NCBI GenBank assembly: GCA_003235435.1
Contig: QJWF01000099.1
Coordinates: 1 to 5,652 of the forward strand
From: Nitrosomonadales bacterium
GTDB lineage: Bacteria; Pseudomonadota; Gammaproteobacteria; Burkholderiales; Gallionellaceae
Direction of reading: 5' to 3'
DNA length: 5,652 bases
This document shows positions 1 through 4,899 of the stretch, piece by piece (within the stretch, counting starts at the first letter, position 1; every line of letters begins with the position of its first letter). Position numbers and translations under genes: made by a program. The notes under the pieces are model-generated. The model was not told the DNA's origin, did no database searches, and saw nothing but the letters and a program-made list of their open reading frames with translations.

Positions 1-1
1 A

Positions 2-1483
2 TTCGGCGAACATCAGTGGACCTCGCGCCTGTGGGCAGGACTGACCGGATTCGCCGGGATATTTCTGGTGTGGTTTGCCGGCATCCGTTTGTTCGGGCGC
101 GAGGCGGGAGCTTATGCCGCATTGCTGCTGGGCAGCAGTCTGCTATATGTGCTGATCGGTCACATCAACACGCTGGACATGGGCGTGACGTTCTTCATCA
201 CGCTGGGCATCGTCGGTTTACTGGTCGGGCAGACCAGAGCCGTCAAAAGTGAACAACGCAACTGGATGCTGCTCGCCTGGGCTGCAATGGCGCTGGCCGT
301 ATTGAGCAAGGGCTTGATGGGCATCGTGCTGCCTGGTGCGGCACTTTTCATCTATTGCGTTGCAGAGCGCGATTTCAGCGTTCTGAAACGGATGCACTGG
401 CTGTCGGGGCTGGCAATATTTTTTCTGATCGCCGCGCCGTGGTTTTATCTGGTGATGAAGGCAAACCCGGAATTTTTCGATCGCTTCTTTATATACGAGC
501 ACTACACGCGCTTCACCACCAAGGAACTTGGACGCTATCAGCCGTGGTATTACTTCGTCCCCATCCTCCTGATAGGATCGCTGCCATGGACGCTGCTGAT
601 GTTCGATAGCCTGTTGCGCGCCTGGCGCCGCGGCAGACAGCCGGGAAGATTGTTCAATGCCGAGCGGTTTCTGATGATCTGGGCGGTGTTCATCTATTTG
701 TTTTTCACTGTATCAGGTTCAAAATTGCCTTCATACCTGCTGCCGATGTTTCCGGCCCTGGCACTGCTGATGGGATCACGCATCGCAGCGATGCGCGAAC
801 GGACATTGTTCTGGCAGATCGCGCCTGTCGTCGTCGTCGCGCTTGTCTGGCTGGTGCTGGCGGCCAATGCAGGCAAGTTCGCCGATACGCCGCAACAGGC
901 AGAACTGTATCCGAAATTCGGTGCCTGGCTGATGGTTGCAGCCCTGGTGTTGCTGACAGGTTTGGTTGGCGGGATGTATTTGCTGCGGCACTCGAGGAAG
1001 TGGATGGCGGTTGTGGTGCTGGCGCTGAGCGCGTTGTTGACAGGACAGATCGGGTTGAGCGGCCATAACGAGGCCGCGCGCGACCGCTCCGCCAAGCACA
1101 TTGCCGAAGCGATACGAGACGAGGTCAAGCCTGAAGAAGGTAAACCAGAGGTACCGTTCTACTCGGTGCAGACCTATGAATGGACACTGGCGTTCTATCT
1201 GCCGCGCATCTTCACGCTGGTGAACTACCAGGACGAGATGAGTTTCGGCATCCAGCAGGAGCCGCAGCGCTGGATCCCCACCTTGGAAGAATTCGCCAAA
1301 GTCTGGGCGACACAACCCGAAGCTTTCGCTATCATGCCAGTGTATTCCTATCCGTTATTGCAAGAATTGGGATTGTCGATGAAGACCATCTATGAGGATT
1401 CGCAGTTTATCGTGGTCAGGAAACCGCTGAATGCGTCGGATGGCCCTTACCTTTCGCTCGTGGAAAAGATGGGATCGCGATGA
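2..1483 (+). CDS. arnT: ArnT-type lipid A 4-amino-4-deoxy-L-arabinosyltransferase (GT83/PMT family), 5'-truncated by window edge
   Basis: The reading frame is already open at base 2, so the gene starts upstream. The GTG at 68 is an internal valine codon, not a start. The 493 visible residues match ArnT from about residue 76 of the E. coli protein (about 550 aa), so roughly 75 N-terminal residues are missing, including the first periplasmic loop with the acidic DE-T/A-RYAE motif. Recognisable ArnT segments, in fragment numbering, are LD at 58-59, SKGLMG at 102-107, YEHYTRF at 164-170, PWYYFVPILLIGSLPW at 181-196 and SGSKLPSYLLPMFPALALLMG at 238-258. These lie in many hydrophobic helices, followed by a soluble C-terminal domain (from about residue 365) typical of the periplasmic part of the family. 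By family knowledge the protein acts in the inner membrane and moves L-Ara4N from undecaprenyl phosphate to lipid A phosphates. It overlaps the next gene by 4 bp (ATGA), which indicates one transcript. Another GT39/PMT-like sugar transferase is possible, but the arn neighbours favour ArnT. Confidence 0.9.
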   Translation, partial: FGEHQWTSRLWAGLTGFAGIFLVWFAGIRLFGREAGAYAALLLGSSLLYVLIGHINTLDMGVTFFITLGIVGLLVGQTRAVKSEQRNWMLLAWAAMALAVLSKGLMGIVLPGAALFIYCVAERDFSVLKRMHWLSGLAIFFLIAAPWFYLVMKANPEFFDRFFIYEHYTRFTTKELGRYQPWYYFVPILLIGSLPWTLLMFDSLLRAWRRGRQPGRLFNAERFLMIWAVFIYLFFTVSGSKLPSYLLPMFPALALLMGSRIAAMRERTLFWQIAPVVVVALVWLVLAANAGKFADTPQQAELYPKFGAWLMVAALVLLTGLVGGMYLLRHSRKWMAVVVLALSALLTGQIGLSGHNEAARDRSAKHIAEAIRDEVKPEEGKPEVPFYSVQTYEWTLAFYLPRIFTLVNYQDEMSFGIQQEPQRWIPTLEEFAKVWATQPEAFAIMPVYSYPLLQELGLSMKTIYEDSQFIVVRKPLNASDGPYLSLVEKMGSR

Positions 1484-1851
1484 ACCTGGTCAGCTTTGTC
1501 TTGATCTTCACCGGCGTGATGCTCAATGCCGCCGCGCAGATATTGATGAAGGCGGGCACCAACGCGGTCGGGCATTTCGAGTTCACCACCGGGAACATCC
1601 TGCCGATAGGCATGAAGCTGGCAACCGAGTGGCACATCATTGCCGCGCTTTTCTGTTATGCGCTCAGCGTGGTGGTCTGGATACTGGCGCTGTCGCGCGT
1701 GCCGGTCAGCATCGCTTTCCCGATGTTGTCGATGGCCTATATCGTGACCGCCGTTGCAGGCTGGTATCTGCTGGGCGAAGAGCTGAGCGCGACCAAGCTG
1801 GTCGGTATAGGCGTAATCATTATGGGTGTCATCATTATTTCTCGGGCATAA
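1480..1851 (+). CDS. arnE: ArnE/ArnF-like small flippase subunit (EamA/SMR fold)
   Basis: This 123-residue protein has four predicted membrane helices (about 3-23, 52-72, 76-98 and 104-121), the usual size and topology of ArnE (about 111 aa) and ArnF (about 128 aa). It shares their pattern AAAQILMKAG (17-26; ArnE has an A-Q-K motif here) and VPVSIAFPMLSMAY (74-87; ArnE reads VPVGIAYPMLS). The family flips undecaprenyl-phosphate-L-Ara4N to the periplasmic face of the inner membrane, where ArnT uses it. The glutamate in helix 1 that EmrE-type drug pumps need (Glu14) is absent; the equivalent stretch is LNAAAQ. This argues against a multidrug exporter. The ATG lies in an ATGA overlap with the arnT stop, and GGGA at 1471-1474 is a weak ribosome site. 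Only one such subunit is seen, while enterobacteria have two (E plus F). It could be called arnE or arnF; the symbol is by resemblance. Confidence 0.8.
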   Translation: MNLVSFVLIFTGVMLNAAAQILMKAGTNAVGHFEFTTGNILPIGMKLATEWHIIAALFCYALSVVVWILALSRVPVSIAFPMLSMAYIVTAVAGWYLLGEELSATKLVGIGVIIMGVIIISRA

Positions 1852-1860
1852 ACTACAACT

Positions 1861-1886
1861 GTCATTCCGGCGCAGGCCGGAATGAC
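1861..1886. repeat. Perfect 11-bp palindromic hairpin between arnE and arnB (REP-like)
   Basis: GTCATTCCGGC at 1861-1871 and GCCGGAATGAC at 1876-1886 are exact reverse complements around the loop GCAG. A run of five T follows at 1891-1895, four bases after the stem, so a weak intrinsic terminator or attenuator is possible. The ATTCC-rich palindrome with a short loop is the style of dispersed extragenic palindromes found in many proteobacteria, and I favour that reading (inference). It sits 9 bp after the arnE stop and 30 bp before the arnB start. In RNA it could stop part of the transcripts or protect the upstream arnT-arnE message. Confidence 0.75.
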
Positions 1887-1916
1887 GTAATTTTTAGAAC
1901 TTTTCCGGATATGCCC

Positions 1917-3047
1917 ATGAATGCTTTCCTTCCCTTTTCCAGACCCACGATAGATGAAGCCACGATCGCCGCGGTCGGCGAGGTTCTGGGCTCTGGCTGG
2001 ATCACCAGCGGGCCCAAGGTCCTGGAATTCGAGAAGGTCTTATCAGAATATTTTGGCGGGCGTCAGGTGCGTACCTTCAATTCCGGCACCTGCACGATGG
2101 AGATCGCACTGCGCATCGCGGGCATTGGTGTGGGCGACGAGGTCATTACCACACCAATCTCGTGGGTCGCGACCGCGAACGTGATACTCGAGGTCGGTGC
2201 GACGCCGGTGTTCGCCGACATCGATCCGGTCACGCGCAACATCGATCTGGACAAGGTCGAGGCCGCGATCACGGCGCGCACCAAGGCGGTCATCCCGGTA
2301 TACCTGGCCGGCAAGCCGGTGGACATGGACCGGTTGTATGCGATTGCGGACAAATACAATCTGCGCGTAATCGAGGATGCCGCACAGGCGATCGGTTCGA
2401 CATGGAAGGGCAAACCCATCGGTTCGTTCGGCGATTTCGTCTCGTTCAGCTTCCAGGCAAACAAGAACATCACGACATCCGAAGGCGGTTGCCTGGTATT
2501 GAACGACGAGATCGAGGCGATATTTGCCGAGAAGTATCGTCTGCAGGGCGTGACGCGCAGCGGCTGGGACGGCATCGAGGTGGACGTGCTGGGCGGAAAG
2601 TTCAACATGACCGACGTTGCCGCTGCGATCGGGCTGGGCCAGTTCGCAAAACTGGATGCAATCACCGCGCAGCGGCGCAAACTGGCAAGGCATTATTTTG
2701 CGACGCTGGGCAAGGATTTCGAGCAGCGGACCGGCGCGCAACTGCCGCCGGAGGACTATGAAAACACCAACTGGCACTTGTTCCAGGTTGTGCTGCCGGA
2801 TCGCATCACCCGTCCCGAGTTCATGGAGAAGATGAAGGTGCACAACATCGGCGTCGGTTTCCACTACGCACCGATCCATCTGTTCAAGCTGTATCGCGAG
2901 CGTGGCTTCACGGAAGGCATGTTCCCGGTCGCCGAGCGCGTCGGCAGGCAGATCGTCTCGCTGCCGATGTTCTATGCGATGAATGAGGCGGATGTCGAAC
3001 GCACCTGTATGGCAATGTGCGATGTATTGAACGGGCCATCAAATTAA
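1917..3047 (+). CDS. arnB: ArnB-type UDP-4-amino-4-deoxy-L-arabinose aminotransferase (DegT/DnrJ/EryC1 family, PLP enzyme)
   Basis: This 376-residue protein has the normal length for ArnB (about 380 aa). It begins NAFLPFSRPTIDEATIAAV, close to the E. coli start SEFLPFSRP. Family marks are SGWITSGPK (near 26-34), GDEVITTPISWVATANVI with GATPVFADID (about 73-103), VIEDAAQAIG (151-160) with the aspartate expected to hold the PLP ring nitrogen (Asp154), and SFQANKNITTSEGG (178-191) with Lys183 as the expected Schiff-base lysine. WHLF near 286-289 and the C-terminal SLPMFYAM also fit. The known reaction is transamination of UDP-4-keto-arabinose from glutamate, in the cytoplasm. ATG 1917 is preferred because it gives the conserved short N-terminus and GGA at 1907-1909 lies seven bases ahead. 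ATG 1911 would add Met-Pro. The frame stays open upstream to 1431 but there it only shadows arnT and arnE. The fold alone does not fix the sugar substrate; the assignment rests on similarity to ArnB plus context. Confidence 0.88.
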   Translation: MNAFLPFSRPTIDEATIAAVGEVLGSGWITSGPKVLEFEKVLSEYFGGRQVRTFNSGTCTMEIALRIAGIGVGDEVITTPISWVATANVILEVGATPVFADIDPVTRNIDLDKVEAAITARTKAVIPVYLAGKPVDMDRLYAIADKYNLRVIEDAAQAIGSTWKGKPIGSFGDFVSFSFQANKNITTSEGGCLVLNDEIEAIFAEKYRLQGVTRSGWDGIEVDVLGGKFNMTDVAAAIGLGQFAKLDAITAQRRKLARHYFATLGKDFEQRTGAQLPPEDYENTNWHLFQVVLPDRITRPEFMEKMKVHNIGVGFHYAPIHLFKLYRERGFTEGMFPVAERVGRQIVSLPMFYAMNEADVERTCMAMCDVLNGPSN

Positions 3048-3061
3048 GCATCGATTAAAGG

Positions 3062-3553
3062 ATGGAAAATCTATATCGCTTTATTGGAAAGCACCTTCCG
3101 GAAATTGTCGCGCTGATTAGTGCCGTCGTTTTTCTCGTTGCGGGACTTTACCTTGCCTTTAATTTCAATCCTGTGTGGCTCAATCGCGCTGGGGCCCTCA
3201 TCATTATTACTGGTGTGTTACTAGCGGCATCACGGTTTCATGAGTGGGTCGCACAGAAGGTGATTGATTCTCTCGAGAAGAGTCCAGAGGAGTTTACTCG
3301 CTTAGCACTAGAAGTTCGCGAGAAGAAAACGGGGGTTCCAGTATCAGACGAAGAGCGAGTTGTATTTCTGTCCTCGATCAAGGAACAGCTAATCGGATTC
3401 ATGATCAGTCAGCAATGGAGTGTGAAGCATAATAACTCAGTATATGAACCATCCAGGCGTCGCCTTAAGCTCTGGGAAATTTACTTGGTTGTTGGTGGAA
3501 CATTTCTTAATGGGTTTGGGGACTATATTGTGGCTTTACTGAAGAGCAAATAG
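3062..3553 (+). CDS. Unrecognised small membrane protein inserted in the arn cluster
   Basis: I do not recognise this 163-residue protein. It has two hydrophobic helices near the N-terminus (about 13-34 and 42-57), a charged middle region of about 80 residues (58-136) rich in E, K and R that is probably cytoplasmic and partly helical, and a third hydrophobic segment at 137-160 containing the pattern GGTFLNGFGDYIVALL. A G-T-L-x-x-G-F-G-D style end segment occurs in various small bacterial membrane proteins of unknown role; this is weak evidence from memory. No catalytic motif is visible. It starts 14 bp after the arnB stop, so it is probably cotranscribed. ATG 3062 is the first possible start because an in-frame TAA sits at 3056-3058. 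AAAGG at 3057-3061 touches the ATG, too close for a normal ribosome site. GC is about 45% by hand count against about 58% in neighbours, and it uses TTA and CTA leucine codons rarely used around it, suggesting a separate origin. Confidence 0.72.
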   Translation: MENLYRFIGKHLPEIVALISAVVFLVAGLYLAFNFNPVWLNRAGALIIITGVLLAASRFHEWVAQKVIDSLEKSPEEFTRLALEVREKKTGVPVSDEERVVFLSSIKEQLIGFMISQQWSVKHNNSVYEPSRRRLKLWEIYLVVGGTFLNGFGDYIVALLKSK

Positions 3554-3680
3554 GCTGAGGTTAGATACTGCCCTGGATGTTTAGTGCGCTTGGATATGCT
3601 TGGTTCGTGTTGTTTAACACCAACCTACAATAAAATCGCGATTTCGTTATCCGCGCTCCATGCGGTAAAATGCCGCCCCT
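3554..3680 (+). promoter_or_regulatory. Candidate promoter region with two dyads ahead of arnC
   Basis: This gap holds no convincing gene. Two promoter-like sites are visible. The first has TACAAT (3626-3631) overlapping TAAAAT (3631-3636), with TTGTTT at 3610-3615 as a short-spaced (15 bp) partner. The second has TAAAAT at 3666-3671 with a weak TTCGTT at 3643-3648, spacer 17 bp. An operator-like dyad lies at 3602-3625: GGTT-c-GTGTT, loop GTTT, AACAC-c-AACC, that is 9 paired positions with one C/C mismatch. A perfect 12-bp palindrome AAATCGCGATTT lies at 3633-3644, directly beside the first -10. The pattern would fit a regulated internal promoter for arnC and arnA, but no -35 box is strong and no regulator can be named. 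No clear terminator follows the orphan membrane gene. Confidence 0.35.
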
Positions 3681-3809
3681 ATGGAAACCTCCAAAAATTC
3701 ACTTTTGCGGGATGAAACGCAAGGAGCCGCGCAGCGAGCGACGAGACATACCTTATTGGTAGGCGAGGAACGAGCGAGCATGCGACACCGCGGTTCGCCC
3801 GGAAAATGA
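3681..3809 (+). CDS. Possible 42-aa leader ORF within the arnC upstream element (doubtful)
   Basis: ATG 3681 opens a 42-codon frame that ends with TGA at 3807-3809, seven bases before the arnC ATG. The peptide begins METSKNSLLRDE, is rich in Arg, Ala and Gly after that, and matches nothing I know. No ribosome site precedes it. However, the TAAAAT at 3666-3671 would place a transcript start within a few bases of 3681, so leaderless translation is conceivable. The frame overlaps the inverted-repeat element almost entirely, and a ribosome moving through it would open the stem that covers the arnC start. The purine-rich sequence is open by chance in more than one frame, including a 44-codon minus-strand frame at 3647-3781, so a chance ORF is the more likely reading. 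Confidence 0.18.
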   Translation: METSKNSLLRDETQGAAQRATRHTLLVGEERASMRHRGSPGK

Positions 3810-3813
3810 ATTT
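3695..3813 (+). other. ~119-bp structured element with imperfect terminal inverted repeats, directly upstream of arnC (leader RNA or MITE-like)
   Basis: The left end (3695-3711) pairs with the right end (3798-3813): AAATTCA with TGAATTT (7 bp), a bulged C at 3702, TTTT with AAAA (4 bp), a G/G mismatch, then CGGG with CCCG (4 bp). Inside it a second stem pairs GAGCCGCG (3724-3731) with CGCGGTTC (3789-3796), with one G-T pair. The centre has a small TACC-TTATT-GGTA hairpin (3749-3761) flanked by two purine-rich stretches with GAGCGA units (3733-3745 and 3762-3780). The nested arrangement looks like a folded RNA leader. The right arm holds GGAAAA (3801-3806), the only ribosome-site-like sequence before the arnC ATG at 3817, so folding could hide it. 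A small nonautonomous mobile element with terminal inverted repeats is the main alternative; no target duplication is evident. Confidence 0.45.
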
Positions 3814-3816
3814 ATC

Positions 3817-4806
3817 ATGAGCACGCCCCTATTATCCGTTGTCATCCCAGTCTACAACGAAGAGCAAGGCCTGCAGTCCCTGTTCGACCGATTGTACCCT
3901 GCGCTGGATGCGCTCGGCGTCAGTTACGAGATTCTGTTCGTCAATGACGGCAGCCGCGACCGTTCCGCGGCGATCCTGCGAGAGCAGTTCCAGAAGAGGC
4001 CGGACGTTACGCGGGTGATCCTGTTCAACGGCAATTACGGTCAGCACATGGCGATCATGGCGGCATTCGAGCATAGCCGTGGACAACGCGTCGTCACGCT
4101 GGACGCCGATCTGCAGAATCCGCCGGAGGACATCGGCCTGCTGCTGGCGAAGATGGACGAGGGGCACGATTACGTCGGCTCGATCCGCCGCCAGCGCAGC
4201 GACAGCTGGTGGAGGCATGCCGCCTCGCGTGCAATAAATGTGCTGCGCGAGCGCACCACGCGCATCAAGATGACAGACCAGGGCTGCATGTTCCGCGCTT
4301 ATGACCGAGGCATCATCAACGCAGTCAACAGTTGCAAAGAAGTGAGTACCTTCATTCCCGCATTGGCCTACACCTTTGCACGCAACCCCGCCGAGGTGGT
4401 GGTGGGGCATGAGGAGCGCACAGCCGGTGAATCCAAGTATTCTCTGTACAGCCTGATCCGCCTGAACTTCGATCTGATGACCAGCTTTTCGCTGATACCG
4501 CTGCAACTATTTTCGATGCTGGGCATTGCGATCTCGGTGCTGTCAGGTTTCCTGGTGGTGTTGCTGGTGGTGCGCCGGCTGATCATTGGGCCGGAAGCGG
4601 AAGGGCTGTTCACGCTGTTCGCGATCGCTTTCCTGCTGATCGGTATCACGCTGTTCGGCATCGGCCTGCTCGGTGAATACATAGGGCGTATCTACCAGCA
4701 GGTTCGGCACCGGCCGCGTTACCTCGTAGAGGCGGTGCTTGAAGAACAGAACAATATTCATGACTTAAGGGATAGGAGAAAAGCTGAATCGCCTTTTCAT
4801 CATTGA
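3817..4806 (+). CDS. arnC: ArnC-type undecaprenyl-phosphate 4-deoxy-4-formamido-L-arabinose transferase (GT2)
   Basis: This 329-residue protein is close to E. coli ArnC (322 aa) over its whole length. The GT2 domain starts LSVVIPVYNEEQGL (6-19), has the nucleotide-sugar site EILFVNDGS (38-46), NYGQHMAIMAAF (73-84) and the metal-binding TLDADLQNPPEDI (94-106). ArnC-like motifs follow: DSWWRHAAS (129-137), RTT (146-148), DQGCMFRAY (154-162), STFIPALA (177-184) and the ER-x-x-GESKYS segment (200-209). Two C-terminal membrane helices (about 232-254 and 263-287) precede GLLGEYIGRIYQQVRHRPRY. The known role is transfer of Ara4-formyl-N from UDP to undecaprenyl phosphate at the inner face of the cytoplasmic membrane. 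The motif set separates it from the related bactoprenol glucosyltransferase GtrB. ATG 3817 gives the normal N-terminus. Its ribosome site is weak (GGAAAA, ten bases upstream) and lies in the upstream inverted repeat. A four-codon ORF (3806-3820) also overlaps the start. Confidence 0.93.
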   Translation: MSTPLLSVVIPVYNEEQGLQSLFDRLYPALDALGVSYEILFVNDGSRDRSAAILREQFQKRPDVTRVILFNGNYGQHMAIMAAFEHSRGQRVVTLDADLQNPPEDIGLLLAKMDEGHDYVGSIRRQRSDSWWRHAASRAINVLRERTTRIKMTDQGCMFRAYDRGIINAVNSCKEVSTFIPALAYTFARNPAEVVVGHEERTAGESKYSLYSLIRLNFDLMTSFSLIPLQLFSMLGIAISVLSGFLVVLLVVRRLIIGPEAEGLFTLFAIAFLLIGITLFGIGLLGEYIGRIYQQVRHRPRYLVEAVLEEQNNIHDLRDRRKAESPFHH

Positions 4807-4887
4807 GTCGAGCGCAGGTACCTTCGCGCAACGGCGGGTACAGCCGCGGTGCGGGCACGACGAACGAGACGCCGATGCACTATTTGC

Positions 4888-4892
4888 GGGAG
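4888..4892 (+). promoter_or_regulatory. Ribosome binding site deciding the GTG start of arnA
   Basis: GGGAG with seven bases to GTG 4900. It is the best-formed ribosome site in the window and selects GTG 4900 over the upstream in-frame GTG at 4849. Confidence 0.65.
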
Positions 4893-4899
4893 TTGCGCT

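Noticed and set aside
68..70. GTG as the start of arnT
   Set aside because: The frame is open to base 2 and the upstream residues (FGEHQWTSRLWAG) match ArnT, so this is an internal valine.
1480..1851. EmrE-type multidrug efflux pump
   Set aside because: The essential helix-1 glutamate is missing and the ArnE-like VPVSIAFPMLS segment and arn context point to lipid flipping.
1431..1916. N-terminal extension of the arnB frame (538 aa version)
   Set aside because: It overlaps arnT and arnE in another frame, its translation is Arg/His-rich and unlike any aminotransferase, and the family N-terminus begins at 1911/1917.
2043..2879. Long minus-strand open frames opposite arnB (also 2063-2680)
   Set aside because: They are shadow frames of a GC-rich gene, with low-complexity Arg/Asp-rich translations and no recognisable domain.
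3733..3780. Purine-rich GAGCGA units as a CRISPR or tandem repeat
   Set aside because: There are only two imperfect copies with no regular unit or spacer.
3832..4506. Minus-strand frame opposite arnC
   Set aside because: It is antisense to the highly conserved ArnC catalytic domain, and its composition is typical of a shadow ORF.
3817..4806. GtrB-type bactoprenol glucosyltransferase
   Set aside because: The DSW-R, GCM-RAY, STFIP and ER-GESKYS segments follow ArnC closely, and ArnB and ArnA homologues flank it.
4831..4850. Terminator-like hairpin after arnC
   Set aside because: Only a 4-bp stem (CGGC/GCCG) is present with no T-run, so a terminator is not supported.
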